Part shown: in pieces, positions 23,501-36,938 of the stretch
Layout of the letters: every line of letters starts with the position of its first letter
How positions within the stretch are numbered: the first letter of the stretch is position 1
From: Thermothelomyces thermophilus ATCC 42464
Lineage: Eukaryota; Ascomycota; Sordariomycetes; Sordariales; Chaetomiaceae
Length of the DNA stretch: 64,000 nt
Reading direction: 5' to 3'
Assembly: GCF_000226095.1 (NCBI RefSeq)
Contig: NC_016475.1
Location: forward strand, 3,596,001-3,660,000
The notes under the pieces: generated by a model
The model's input: only the letters and a program-made list of their open reading frames with translations
The model's database searches: none
What the model was told of the DNA's origin: nothing
Program-made: the position numbers and the translations under genes

Positions 23501-24844
23501 GTGTAAGAGGTCTTCTGGTGGCGGAAGTCGTGTGACGACGCGTGGGAGGCTGCTGCTGCTGCTCCGTAAGCACCGCTGTCTCCATGCGAGGGCCTGTTGT
23601 CGTGCTGTGAGGATGCTGGCTGGTCATTATCCGCGGCAGCATTCGCGGTGGGCGCCATTTCGGGCGCTACCTCGGAGGCCATCTCAGGGGCCGGGGGAGA
23701 GGTGCCCGGCTGAGCAGCGGCCGGCCGTGGCGAACGCCGGGCTTGGAGGGGGGGCGCCGTTGGGGGCGGGTGCGGGCTCTGGCATGGAGAGCCGCCGCCC
23801 TTGGACAAGCCGTCGCCATCGTGCTCGCTGCTGTATGCCGTTGTTAGTAAAACAGAGTATCAAGACTCACCCCACTCGGAAAGAAACTAGGTACACGTAC
23901 TGCTTCTGCTGATGGCGCGCCAGCAAGTCGGCTCGGTGGAAGGATTTTTCACAACGGGGGCATTGAAACTGCGGATCTCCGTGACCTAGCTGGTGTCGTC
24001 TGGGGGAGAGAGAGGCATGGGCGTCAGTCGTGATGGTCCAGGGAGAGGAAGAGGATGCCACGCTGCGTCGGTGGGTAGGGGAGCTTTTTTAAACCTCAAA
24101 AACAGCCTCACCTTAGATGCTCGGCACGAGTAAAAGTCTGTTTAAGTAAATGTCAGAAGAACCGGACCCCAACATGTATACAGGAGGGATTGAGGGACGA
24201 CGGGCGAGAGCAACTCGGATCTCACTCACTTTTGGGGGCCGGCAGATGTCACAGACATGAACGGGCAAGCCCTTCTTTGCCTTGCTAACCCGGCCCGTCT
24301 TGGGGGTGATCTTGGGCGTGTACTGGCCTATTGCAGGATGAAGAGCCATGGGTCTCCGTGGGCCTCCACCCGCCGAGGACGTCGATGACGAAGAGTAGGG
24401 GGACGAAGAAGAAGAGGAGGAGGAGGATGTCGGACCATACCGCTGGCGGTCCATCGGGTTGTCGCTTCTCGTGCTCTGTCGGCTTGCCGAGCTGCGGCCC
24501 GAGGACGCTGGTGCTGGCGATGACGACGAGGCGGAAAGGGAGACGGGGGCTACCGGCTGTGGCTGCGACCTGGGTGCGGTGGTGGACTTGGGGGCCCGTG
24601 ACGAGGTGGCACGCCGTCTTGTCGGACTAGCGCAGACGGCCCCCTTGATATCGTCCTGCTGGTTGGTGGCCGGGCCAGAACCACTACTGACATGCCTCGC
24701 GCCCGCTCCTGGTTGGTCCTCTGTCTCATGAAGCTCGCCAACACTCGCTAGGTTGTCTACGCCCCTGGCCCTCTTATTGTGGGGGGCCCGAGTGCCGACG
24801 CTGTGGTCGTCGGTGACGTCCATTATAAAGCTGAGACTGGCCAT
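19737..24844 (-). CDS. C2H2 zinc-finger / fungal-specific transcription factor domain protein
   Basis: A large nuclear regulator, 1342 residues if spliced as six exons: 24844-24230, 24137-24112, 23999-23901, 23830-22360, 22160-22041 and 21434-19737. All junctions are GT..AG and keep phase. The first exon is Ser-rich with KRAR and VSKAKKGLP basic patches. Two C2H2 fingers (about residues 199-246) are assembled from exons 1-4: CDICRPPKTFTRAEHLRRH, then CPRCEKSFHRADLLARH closing with QQKH, the last His codon completed across intron 3. The middle is Ser/Pro-rich with a long poly-Gln tract. The fungal-specific domain starts near AAIPRYLEIYWAHVDPALPL and continues through WSLQTMQAILLCEYFARF and QERWRNWIDAESRRRLLAAC. 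The C-terminal part has a poly-Asn tract and Gly/Ser/Ala runs. Intron 5 (606 nt) is stop-free and phase-neutral, so it may be retained. Target genes unknown. Confidence 0.85.
20497..20577 (-). repeat. Poly-Asn coding repeat (AAC)n
   Basis: On the minus strand an AAC array interrupted once by GAC; it encodes about 26 Asn with one Asp inside the C-terminal half of the transcription factor. Likely length-variable between strains. Confidence 0.9.
22254..22272. repeat. Poly-G19 tract inside intron 4 of the transcription factor
   Basis: Nineteen G on the plus strand, preceded by TTT; on the coding (minus) strand this is a C19 pyrimidine tract about 95 bases before the intron 4 acceptor. Confidence 0.85.
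22933..22987 (-). repeat. Poly-Gln coding repeat (CAG/CAA)n
   Basis: A mixed CAG/CAA array encoding about 18 Gln, preceded by GAH and followed by ARSLS in the transcription factor. The mixed codons should make it more stable than a pure triplet array. Confidence 0.9.
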
Positions 24845-25258
24845 GATGGGCGACGGGCGGTCCCACGGAATGGAAGGTCAGACGCCAAGTTTGGAGACCT
24901 GCACAGCCCTGCTAGACTTGGTGCAACGAATGGAGAGGTAGTAGTCTGGTTGGGAGTAGAGTCGGGTGTGTTTTGGGGGGGGGGGGGGGACAGAGCCAGT
25001 CCAGGTCAGGGACGGCAATACACGCACTACACGCGCGGCTGCAGCAGCAAGCGAGGGCTAGTGTAGACAGGCAGGCAGGAGGGGGAGGGTGAGCCACAGC
25101 ACGAAGAGGGTGTGTGGGTGAGTGACAAGTGATGACAACCCTCTCTCAGCCTGGGATACAGGAAAACAAAGCTTCAACTCGCCGCAGAGAAAGCTCGGCA
25201 AACGAGAATACTATAGTATGCAACAGACTGACAATCTCAGTGCCAGTCCCTACACTAT

Positions 25259-25278
25259 GGGAGCGCGCGCGCGCTCCC
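25259..25278. repeat. Perfect 20 bp GC-rich palindrome
   Basis: GGGAG and CTCCC flank a (GC)5 core, making a perfect self-complementary 20-mer. Alternating GC of this kind can adopt Z-DNA or cruciform structure. Confidence 0.85.
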
Positions 25279-25779
25279 GGCGTCCGCCAGGGCTGCGACG
25301 CGCGAATCGTTCGAAGGAACAGGACCCAACGCGGCACGCTTGCGGTGCTGCTATATTCAGACGCCCCACAGCGCTCGAAACGCTCTTGAAAGTTGACTAG
25401 CACTCTTTCTGGATGGGATGGGATGAGAAGGTTCAACGTACCGTACGTTACGGTCTTGGCACCCTTTGCAGAAGAGAGGCTTAGCCCTGTTGTAGGTCCG
25501 TAGTGTGGTAGGGTAGTGTACATAGTACGCAGTATGTGCACCCCCGTCGCATCCGCCCACGAGGGCCCCCTCCTCTCCGCCGCCCCCCGTCGGCAGGGGT
25601 GAGCTAAATGTGGGATGAGCATTCGCGAAGTAACTGGAGAATACTTCTTCTCCCGGGGCCGGGGGAGGAGGGATTTCGAGGTGTGTGGCAGGCGTTCAAG
25701 ACGGTGACGACAGGGGACCTGGTGCGGTAGAGTTAACGTGTGTGCCCATCAGTGAGTGTGTTTGTATGCATGGACAGAC

Positions 25780-25870
25780 TCGTATATATGTACGTGTATG
25801 TACATACATAGTATGTATGTACATATTTGGTACGGATTGCAGTACATACATAATACAACCACATACCTCC
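25780..25870. repeat. TACATA/GTATGTA-rich imperfect repeat
   Basis: Overlapping TATGTACGTGTATGTACATACATA-like short units alternate on both strands, giving many small hairpins. Similar sequence recurs near 26730-26755, 27255-27295, 35215-35260 and 55715-55770. Confidence 0.6.
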
Positions 25871-28697
25871 GTCCCGCCTTCAGTGCGTCTTGTCGATGCC
25901 GAGAGCTACTTTCAGGCACCACCTCGTTGCTTGCCAAGTAAAGGCTGAGCCTTCAAAACAGACCTGCAAATCAGCGGGACTGCAGCGGCCGCTTGCCGCT
26001 TGCCGTTTGCCGAGGGATCGAGCCCTGACTGGGTGAGAGGTTTCCGCTGGCCAGGGGCTCGCCATACTTGGTTGCTTTTCCCCTGCTATTAGTAAGTCTA
26101 CTTCTACCTGACCATGCCAGAAGCTCGGCGATAAATCGTTAGTTTGTTCTCTCGGTTGTATCGGCAAAAAGCGTTCCATATCTCCCCCCCACCCTCCTCT
26201 CAATGAGCGTTGTCCATTAGCCAGGCGGGAAAGCGGAATCGACATTCATGCAAGCAGGGTCGTACGACGCTAGTGTGTGTGCGCACGTTGACCCTAGCGG
26301 TACACAATACTGTGTAATGTAAACCTCTGCCGGTACTCCATAGACTATGCAGTACGTAGTAAGTTATATGTAGTCCGTACGTACCGAACACTGATGTAGT
26401 GCGACTAACAACACACTCCGTACCCACTGCGTACATACATACACCTCGACACTTGGCGGTGGACTAGTGTAGGCAAAGGCAACACTGAAAATCGTTGCTT
26501 CCAGAGGAACCGTTGGTCATCGAGTGGGTTGCAATGAAGCAGGGATGGTCGCCTCGTACACTACCCTCGTAGTGTAGTGTGTGTACAGGTAGCCGCCAAC
26601 TGGTTCTTCTAGCTCTTGTGAGATGCCTCGACCCAGGAGCTCGCTTCTAAGCGCGAGAACCGCCACGAACCACCCTGCACTCGGCTAACGCGTGGTGTGG
26701 CACACTTTGAGGAGCTTAGAATAGTGTGTGTATGCATGTATGTATGTACATACACTCCTGATGTACGGCCATGTCGGAGCTCGGTGATGCCGTCTATCGC
26801 CTGATCGTGACTGAGAAGGCGGGGAGAGCGGAAAGGATTGATGTGCAGAAGAGGGGCTTGGTTGTCCTGCTGCTCTCATTGGGCAGCTCCATGCTGCGCC
26901 GCATGCCAGTAAGATCCTATTTTCGGATCTGGACACGTCCCACTTGAAGACGAAGAGCCAGGCGGTGTTCGTTGCCAAACTAGAAGCTTGACTTAGTTCT
27001 CTGCATTACGAGAGAGCACACGAACCGTAGTCAACGGCTCGGTGAGTTTGTGAACTATCCCATAGAGCTGAAGTTAGGTGAGACTGTTTGATGGTGTGTG
27101 CTGAGAGCGGTATGTTGAACCCCCCCCCCCAACCAAAAACACATATCTGATCGATTGAAACCGGGGTTGAGATCTTGCGCAACTCCCCCTATATGGGACG
27201 GTGGAGCAATGCTCTGCGCGCGGTGGCCCAGTATGTTTAAGCCCGAATCCCTAGTGTATGTATGTAGTGTACGGAGTACTATATGTACATACAGAGGAGT
27301 ATCCACCAGGGTCCAGCTTCAGAACGGGGAAACGTCGGACGGCTGCACTAGGGTGAATCCGTGGTATCGGGCCGCACAGAGTAGGTGGAGACCCGCGGCA
27401 ATTCCAACAACAAGCGAGTTTTTGAGCGCCAAAACTCGACACTCGAACTCGAAGTGTGCACTCTGTGCGTATGTACTGCGTGTGTATGTACCTTACGGGC
27501 CAAGGCACGAAGTGCCCTAGCCGAACAATGCCAATCCGATCACAAGGCTGATCGCTGATGTGTTTGTTCTTCAATCGGCCCGGTAGATGTGCATCAATGT
27601 AGTGTACCAATTTAGGGCTCTGACGACGGGTGCATTAGGTACTTACTGCCAAGTCAGTTAGGGCTGAGGCGCATGCCCCTTGTCGCGCGCTTGTCTCAGA
27701 TTTCTGTAACCGCGCTTAATCTTTCGAGCTCGGGTGGCAGGGTCTCTGGAGGCTTAGTCTGTACTAGTAGTACTGCAGCGATATGAAACGATGGCGAATG
27801 TACTCGTCGCGAATAGTGCACCCAGTCATTGTTTGCTCGCGTACTAGTAGGATCGCTCGCTCGCTGTGCAAATTAGTGGAAGCGACAGTCGAGCCTGCCG
27901 GACCAACATCCTTTCCGTTACGTCCACGGCGCGCGCTTGACTGCGAACAGATGCCAGTTTACAGAAGAACATAGGGGGATAGCGGGTTGAAGCTCAGCAA
28001 CCAAGACCTCGTGGGCACCTCAGGTACTCAGGTAGGTACCTACGTTGCGTATGTGCTAGAAGGGGGGAGCCTCAGCAGGGCATCAATTCCAGTCTCAAGT
28101 AATCCGTACTGTTGTGCCTAAGGTCTCTCCGCAGCCCCGGAGCGGGGAGGAGCGGGCTGCCAAACCCGGCAGGTGTCCAATCTACCAGGGTCACGGTTCC
28201 CACATTCCTTAGCTGCAGCCCCTGCCGCCAGCGAAGGCGGACGGAACCTCTTTGAACCTTCAGTGGTGTGTGATTGCGTCGGTTAACGATGGAACCGAGA
28301 ACTTCTCGACAGACGACAGCGCCAACTACACGTGTACAACTCCCCAGCCCCAATTTGCACTAGAGCAAATTTAACTCACTAGATCGTTCGTGTCAACTCA
28401 GTGGCTATTCCAGGCTGCTCTCTGTGACGTGGGTCGAACCGCTGGGCGGTCGCTGACCTCTAAATTTTCTTAGGATACCACAGGGGTAGTACTTGGTATC
28501 AAGCAGAAAAATCCGTCAGGAGTTAGGTGGTTGCTCGCTGCATACAACATTATGGATAATGTGTAGGCAATGCTTTGTCAGAATTTGTGGATAATCACAC
28601 ACGCGACTTCGCAAGGGCTATTTATAGACGAGTAACTCGTTACTCCCCTTCGAGAGCTTCGACACTTGCAGACCGACGTCCCGTGGGCAACGTAGCG

Positions 28698-28749
28698 GTT
28701 TTCTTTTCTTTTCTTTCTTTTCTTTCTTTTTTTTTTTTTTAAAAAAAAA
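28698..28749. repeat. Polypyrimidine (TTTTC)n-T tract followed by A9
   Basis: About 43 bases of T with scattered C, ending in a run of T and then nine A, forming a T/A homopolymer junction in the gene-poor spacer. Confidence 0.85.
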
Positions 28750-30401
28750 CACTAGGAATGATTTGAGTTATATACTACTGCTAGGGTGAGATAGTGGCAG
28801 TTTCGGCGCAAAAGTCGTGCAACAGTTAGCAGGCACCACTTAGCCGTGGCACACTTTCTGTTTCCTGGTCAAGCCTGTTCTCAGCCCAGGTGCCTTCCGC
28901 ATCTCGATGGTATACTGAAGTATGTAGTGTGTATAGTACCTGCCTTATGCTACATGTAGTCCGTACACGCACTATGATACCTAAGGTATGTAGTCCTTCT
29001 AGCACCATCGTACGTTACACTTTCAGCACCCTCCGCTCAGCACCTTTCGTACTGTACAATACAGGGTAAAGGGTGTGTTCGTCCTGTCAATCACACCTGC
29101 TCTGGCCCTCTGTCGACGGCCTCGTTCCGTCTCTTCCGTCGAGGGCCACTCCTACATCAATCGGTGCCGTGCGGTATCCTGGAAGGATTCTAGGGCACCC
29201 TTCTACCTATGACTAACACCGCCGGTTTCACCTCTACCCATGCTAGGTGGTGCATGTTTGGTATCCAAGGTATCTACGGATGGGGACTCTTTCCGACCCT
29301 CCACTGCTGTAGTACTCGTAGGCAGCTAAGTATGCTCCAGACCTGCATCCATGTTCTGGCCTGCAAGACTCTCGCGACTTCGCTGTCTACTAATAAAGCG
29401 AACAACCTGAAACCATGTCGTTGAAACCGCATATTTTTCTGGCTGCCGCTCAAGGGGCCCAGCAAACGACCCCTTGCCACGGGCTTCCTCAAGAGAGAAA
29501 ATTTCGCAGTCGAGCGGCCCGCGCGTTTGTCATTGGCTGGGTTCTTTCATTGAAAGGATTCGCTTGTGGAAGCGAGAGCGTTCTTCCGTTGTCTTGGGCA
29601 AAGCTTGCGTTCCAGCAACAAGGCATAGTGTAATACTGGTTGTGTAAGCGAAAAGCTATGGGCTATGGTCTGCCATTGACCCTTGAAAATGGTGGGTATA
29701 AACCAGGCCTCCCTGGGAGTGTGTAAGATACGGAATACAAACACTACTTGGTACGGATTCTACCTGCAGATCACAGTCCGGTTCGGACCTCAACGGTGAG
29801 TTCATGCAAGGGCGGGGAGGCCCGGCTTGGAACGTCTGTTTTTCAGCTGCCCATCGATTCCGCCTGTCAGATCCCGAGTTCGACAGCAGTTCGGGCCCGA
29901 AAGGCTACAGGCCCGTGGGGTAGTACAGCACTTCCACACAAAGCAGTTACCTCTATCAGCCGGCATGAGGCATCAAGGAAAACTGCGAAGCCCCGGGCAC
30001 CCTTACTTCTTCACTTCACCAGGCGGGACAGAGCAGAGAAACATTATGATATCGTCGCGTGAGCCTGCACCGAATAGAATCGCAACCGATCCCATTTACA
30101 AAGTCTATGTACCACTTGTTTTTCCTCTCTTGTGACCAGTCTCGGTAACTCAGGAGCCCGTGCATTCCCTTTACCTTTTTTTTTCTCCCTTTTCTTTCCA
30201 ATAGGTGAGTAGAAGGCCAGGCCCTAACGAGGTAGGGGATATATGCGTATAAAGCCAGATCAGGGCGATGGGAAAGGGACACAGGTGCACCCGAAAGGAC
30301 AGACTTACCGAAACCTGGAGTTCAGACTGACACCCGTTAAGCTCAAGACTTCCCTTCCCTCGTCCTTCTCCTCCTTTTTCTATATATACCGTCAATCAAA
30401 T

Positions 30402-32183
<1,782 letters not shown>

Positions 32184-33382
32184 GGTGGGCAGGTGGGAAA
32201 GGGAGGGGGGAGGGGATTCGTCTTCCTGGCGAGAGAGAAAGAGGGGTTCTGGCTAAGGGAGGGAAAGAGCAAGCAAGGTGGGCCCGGAGCGGGTGTAGAC
32301 GCCGTTGATCGTCCCGGAACACCGAGTGATGGGGCCGGGAGTCGCGGCGGGCAGTCCTCGATAGTGGAGCGTGGTAGCGGAGGTCTCCTGCTGTTTGTGC
32401 TGGGCGACTTCGTAGTTCGCTCAAATCGCCAATTGACCAACCGTCACTCGTTCCCTTACGGCAATTGCTGTCTCGGGATTCGAGTGGCACGTCATAAAAG
32501 TACCGAGACGTGAAGGGGTCTTGGCCGTCAGCTTGTCGCTCGTGCCCGGCGCCCAGCTCGTGCGAAAGGGGGGGAGAACCGAAAAAGGCCCCGGCTGCTG
32601 GAGCGGGTATTGAGAAGAGGTGGCCCACACTGAGCAACTAGAAACTTCGACGGGACAGCTGTCGGGCTCGGCGAACAAGACACCGAACACGTCAATTGAA
32701 AATGACACCAAATTTGTATCGGGTTCAGTTCGCACCATATGCAGTTAAGGTAACCAGACGCGTGGAGTCAAGATCGCAAAGAAAGGGGCTCCAGGCCAGT
32801 GTGCCGCACTTTTACTGCATGAAATTTCCGTTCCGCTCAGGCTTTGCTATAAGGGTTGCAGGGGTGTGTCTGGACCCCTGCTATAGTCACGTCATCCATT
32901 GCAGTCCAAAGCCCCAAAATCATGCGCCGCGGGCGTGGCCGTGCCTCCACGCGGCACAGCCACGTGCTGGACACCGCAGTGATGATGTTGGGATATTCCC
33001 CGGCTGCGTCATTGGCTTTACGAGCGAGCAGAGGAGAGATGCAGAGGGATGTGGCGCGCTGCAGCCTCGAGAACTGAACTTCTTTCAAAATCATCTATTG
33101 TAATATCACGCCGAGCTGGAACTTCTTTGGAGCATTGGACCGCCGGACACATCTGTCCGACAGACTGACCCTCACAAAACGCTCCCGCTTTTCTGATACG
33201 TATAGCGTTAAAGGCAATGGCGCACACACACAAACGCATATACACACACACACACACACACACATACACCGGTAGAGAGGGAGAGAGGGAGAAAAAAAAG
33301 GGGGGAAGGGGGGAGAGAGAGATGAAGGAGAAATCTGCTGCAAGCCATCAAGGCGGAATCTGTTCCTCCCACTCCCTCAACC
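32184..33382. other. Spacer upstream of PCT1, with a CA microsatellite
   Basis: Contains the promoter and leader of PCT1 (pyrimidine-rich on its strand) and the 3' side of the F-box gene. No credible gene. A CA dinucleotide microsatellite lies at 33242-33264 and is followed by a GA/A/G purine-rich stretch. Confidence 0.55.
33242..33264. repeat. (AC)n microsatellite
   Basis: About 11-12 uninterrupted AC units, bordered by further CA-rich sequence from 33222 and by a purine-rich tract at 33272-33325. Confidence 0.9.
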
Positions 33383-34270
33383 TCAGCGCAACTGAACGGT
33401 GTTCTTCCTCACATAATGCCGGCCACATCTCCGCGGATCGCCCGGCTTGCTCATGTAGCAGTATGACTTGGCCCCCTCAGGTGCCACGGGTCCATACTTT
33501 TGCTTTACCGAGCAATACTCGAGCCCTTCGCCCATCCATTCTTGGATGTGCTTGTGCAGCTGGCATCTCGTGACGCCGCACATACGACAGTATCCCTGCC
33601 CGCGGACCCGCAGATTCGAGAGCGTGCTCTTGTCCTTCTCCCCAACTCCCTCGGGTGACGCCGCAGCGGCGTCCTTGCAGCCGCTGGCGACACAGGGGTT
33701 CTTGCGTACTACATTGGTCGAAAGATGCCACGCCCACTCAAGCTCGTTGGGCCCCTCCCGACGAGTGGTGAGGGGCACGGTGCCGTGGAGCCGGCGGTGT
33801 ATCGCGTAGAAGTGTTTGTTGGTCAGGCCAAGACAGGTGCTGTCGATGGGGTCGAGGAAATCAAAGATGACGAAGTGGAGTTCGGGGGGCAGGTCCATGA
33901 GTTCTAGTCCGTGGGCAGGCTTATGGCGGCGGGGGATAGGCTGCTTGTCCGTTACCGAATAGGACCGCCGGGGAGGGCCGAGGGGCGGTCGCCGTGCCGG
34001 TGGGCGCGGCTGTTCCGTCACTTGCTGCTGGCTTGGCTCCCGCGAGGGTTTGGCTGGAGTCCCGGGTGGGACTTCCGTAACTGGGGATGGTTGCGGAGCC
34101 GTATAGAGAGAGAAAGCAGGATATTGAGGGAGGAAGTATTCGTGCTGTGTTTGTGCTCGGCGCGGCATGCGCTTGCCCGCCTTGGTCTGTTGCGTCTTGT
34201 GCTCCTCCCGTGGATATGGAGACCTCGGCCCCTCAAGAGAGGGGGGGCCATTGTATAGGACCTCGATCAT
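33383..34270 (-). CDS. F-box domain protein
   Basis: A single-exon protein of 295 residues, probably a substrate adaptor of an SCF ubiquitin ligase. The N-terminal 120 residues are Pro/Arg-rich and likely disordered. An F-box follows at about 122-170 (LELMDLPPELHFVIFDFLDP, then LTNKHFYAIHRRLHG). The C-terminal half has a cluster of Cys/His residues (NPCVASGC, GYCRMCGVTRCQLHKH, YCYMSKPGDPRRCGRHY) that could bind zinc, which is unusual for a plain F-box protein. An ATG at 34168 (MPRRAQ) is an alternative start. No WD40 or LRR substrate domain is seen, so the target cannot be guessed. Confidence 0.82.
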   Translation of the reverse strand: MIEVLYNGPPSLEGPRSPYPREEHKTQQTKAGKRMPRRAQTQHEYFLPQYPAFSLYTAPQPSPVTEVPPGTPAKPSREPSQQQVTEQPRPPARRPPLGPPRRSYSVTDKQPIPRRHKPAHGLELMDLPPELHFVIFDFLDPIDSTCLGLTNKHFYAIHRRLHGTVPLTTRREGPNELEWAWHLSTNVVRKNPCVASGCKDAAAASPEGVGEKDKSTLSNLRVRGQGYCRMCGVTRCQLHKHIQEWMGEGLEYCSVKQKYGPVAPEGAKSYCYMSKPGDPRRCGRHYVRKNTVQLR

Positions 34271-36299
34271 AGCGCGAGTAGGTGATACCGTAGGTGACGA
34301 TGGGATCTCCGAAAACGGGCGTGCGTGTGGTGTGTTGCTGACTTGTTATAACCCCAACTCGGGATTGTAGGCACGCGCCCTTCGTAACGGGCCGCACTCG
34401 ATTGGTCTGACGCGGGGAGAGGGCTGCTGGGTAAGGTGATGGCAAAGATGGAGGTCCAGATTTAGCGCGGTCAGGTTGGGTTGTAATCAAGTGCCAGGTA
34501 CGCAACTGCGTCAGGTACCGATGCCGATGGCTATGTGGGTTGGAAGTCGAGAGCCCCTCACTAGCGAGTTCATAGAGGGAGGACACGGAATATTAATAGT
34601 GGTCTCGACGGAATGGCGAAGCAAGTCTCTGTGCAGTTTCTGTGGTCGGTCGAGAGATCTGCCGCGAATGGCGAAGTGGTCAGACTTGAGGGGCCGGGAC
34701 CAGCCGAGCTTGGAGTGTTCGAACCGTTGCTGGAAGGTGGGCAGGGGGGTGCTAAGATTGCCGAGAGAGCTTGTGTGTAACACCGGCTGGCATGGAGGCA
34801 CTGGGGAAGGGTACGAGAACACCAGGAGCAAAATGTTCAGAAACGGATTGCGTGAGACGGGGCAAAGGAAACGCTGAGGGCTGAGGGGAGGGGCGATCAG
34901 CGACCCTGATTCGCTGGGGTGGAACGGGCCTGGCTCCAGGTCCGATTTCCGGTCGTCTTCTTATCCGGCGGTGGAGAGAGGGTACACAGAACCGAAGTGG
35001 GCGGAGGGTATCGGGGGAGCCTATCTGGAACGGGGAGCCTTTGAAAATGTCTGCTCATCCGCGAATGGATAAACCAGTGTGCTGCCCCAAAGGTGTCTGT
35101 GGGAGCGCGGGATACCGAGTTTAGAGCTTTGTCTGGCCAATGAGGGTTCACCAAGTGCAAACGACCGCTGTGACCTGAGGTCGCGGCGGGATCTCTACAC
35201 ATGGAATCGCGTACTGTACATACATACTCGAGGCACATACCTTACATACTTGGCATGTGCATTCCACTCACGTGTACGCAGGAAAGTAGGCGTGGTCGAC
35301 GGCTCGAGGTGCAAGGCTTGCAGGAGTTGTGGGGATCGACCCGTCTGGACCTCTCGCTCCAGAGGTGACATCCGGCACAATTAACGTCACGCGGCTCCGT
35401 CGCTTGTTGCCACTTTTGTATCCCGAACCCAGCTGTATGGGATTGACCCCTGACCGTGTAATCCGTTCTCAGTCCTGCGTCGAGTATCCGGAATAACTAT
35501 GGAGTATTCCGTAGTTTGAGACCCGAAAGTCAAGGCACTGTGTCTTGACACAGAATAGCCCCCGTCCTCCGGGTAACTAACCCGTAACTAATTCAATTCG
35601 GGAATGGCCACCTTCACAGACAGTTGACTCGTTTCTTTAAAAAGTTGGGTCTCCGAGGGAAACAGTTGCAGCAGATCTAAAGCCCCACTGTTTTGCCCCG
35701 CCACTGCGTTCCTGGTTATGCTGCCCAACTTTCTCAGATCTCTGTGCCGTTGAAATGCTCCCAGTGAAAAAAAGCCCAGAGTTGCCACGTTGCGCCGAGT
35801 TGCAAGAAGAATTGCCGGCTTCCATCAGGCCATGTCCGAGAACAACCCCGCTTTGGCGGTGCGGGGAGTTGTGGCCTTGGTGGCAAGAGATCGGCTCCGT
35901 GATCGACTCGTGCGACTGCGCCGCGACCATGACATCGGCCTCATCCTCAATGGAAAAGACGGGCCGCCGCAACGAAGCTGCTATTTTGGGGTCGAGAGCT
36001 TGTGAACACAATGCCTGGGAAGGACGAAGGCGATTTCTGAGACCCGGACGAGGCCCGGTCGAGCCTCTTTCACTTGCCACGGCACGCTCAGCCACAACAC
36101 GCGACGTAGAATCTGTTTGAGGCCCTGTCCTAACCGCTCGTATCTTTGACGGCCTGCCAAGACGCAGGTCGTATCGTCCATCGTGTAGCGTGACCAATTT
36201 TTGGTCAATAAAGCACCCTAAAAGCATCCTCGCGAATGCGGCTTTAAGGTTGAATGGTATCGAAGTATGCAACATGCTAGAGCCGCGAGGGATGTATTC
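34271..36299. other. 2.0 kb spacer, no supported gene
   Basis: Two open frames stand out by length only: 36275-35637 on the minus strand (212 codons) and 35755-36120 on the plus strand. They overlap, carry no recognisable domain and lack ordinary protein-like composition, so neither is called. TACATA-type repeats lie near 35215-35260. The region should contain the Tctex1 3' UTR and the F-box gene promoter. Confidence 0.5.
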
Positions 36300-36938
36300 C
36301 TAGACGGCGATCCAAATGACCATAAGAACAACGTCCATGCCCTTGGCCTCGCCATCCCATTTGAAGCTCCACATGCCGTCCGTCTTCTCATTCCAATATC
36401 CGCCCGTTGCGCTGTGCATGCCGCGCCGGCCAGCCTGTCCCTTCTTGGATGTGCCCTCCTCTGTCGACCCGGTAACGGGTTTATTGAGCTGCGATGTGGG
36501 GACGACGTGCTGTACGATGGTGCTGTTGATGGCAAACTTGTAGGCCGGGGCGGTGGCACCCTCGGGGGTGGCCTCTGACATGACCGCCTTGAGCATCTTG
36601 TTCTAAAAGACGGACGGTACATTAGCGGGGCGTTGATGATCCATACGTCGGCTTGCCACGTACAATGATCGTCTCGTTCCATTGCGCCGTCTTAGGGTGT
36701 TCGTAGTATTCGGCACTTTCAAGGACACTGTTGCACACCTATCGCTGACCATCAGCTCCTCCTCTTCAACAATGACATGTGTTGCTGTCAATGTTCGGAT
36801 CGGGGTGGGGGCCGACGCACGTCGGTGGCTATCTGCTCCAGGCGCTTGAACGGAATCGGCTGTCCTCAACGTCAGAAACAACATCGAAACCAACAGTTAT
36901 CTCACAGAAAGCCGTACTGCGTTGGTTTGGGAGGCCAT
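36300..36938 (-). CDS. Dynein light chain, Tctex1 family
   Basis: A 149-residue accessory subunit of the cytoplasmic dynein motor, binding the intermediate chain. Four exons: 36938-36906, 36859-36821, 36738-36664 and 36602-36300; each junction is GT..AG and phase 0. Exon 1 encodes MASQTNAVRLS, exon 2 PIPFKRLEQIATD, exon 3 VCNSVLESAEYYEHPKTAQW and NETII, and exon 4 NKMLKAVMSE onwards to the family's hallmark ending GMHSATGGYWNEKTDGMWSF and GMDVVLMVIWIAV. There is a short insertion rich in Thr/Gly/Lys (about residues 85-110) between the strands compared with animal Tctex1. Only the last exon is visible as a long frame, so the gene is easily truncated in annotation. It is divergent from VTC1. 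Confidence 0.93.

Larger units (their letters stand above)
24845..30401. other. 5.6 kb gene-poor spacer
   Basis: Between the transcription-factor start and the 3' end of the cytidylyltransferase gene. Six-frame reading shows only short open frames without recognisable domains. It is not strongly AT-rich, so there is no obvious repeat-induced point mutation signature. Visible structure: poly-G15 at 24975-24989, a 20 bp GC palindrome at 25259-25278, GTATGTACATA-type repeats near 25780-25870 and 26730-26755, C11 at 27120-27130, and a polypyrimidine/poly-A junction at 28698-28749. It could hold a long regulatory region for the transcription factor or non-coding transcripts; sequence alone cannot say. 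Confidence 0.55.

Noticed and set aside
25146-25622. 158-codon open frame in the gene-poor spacer
   Set aside because: Composition looks random and no motif is present.
24845-30401. Degenerate transposon or RIP-mutated repeat in the gene-poor spacer
   Set aside because: No transposase or reverse-transcriptase-like frames, no long terminal repeats and no marked AT richness were visible.
35637-36275. 212-codon open frame on the minus strand beyond the Tctex1 stop
   Set aside because: Overlaps another open frame on the opposite strand; neither shows a domain or plausible splice structure.
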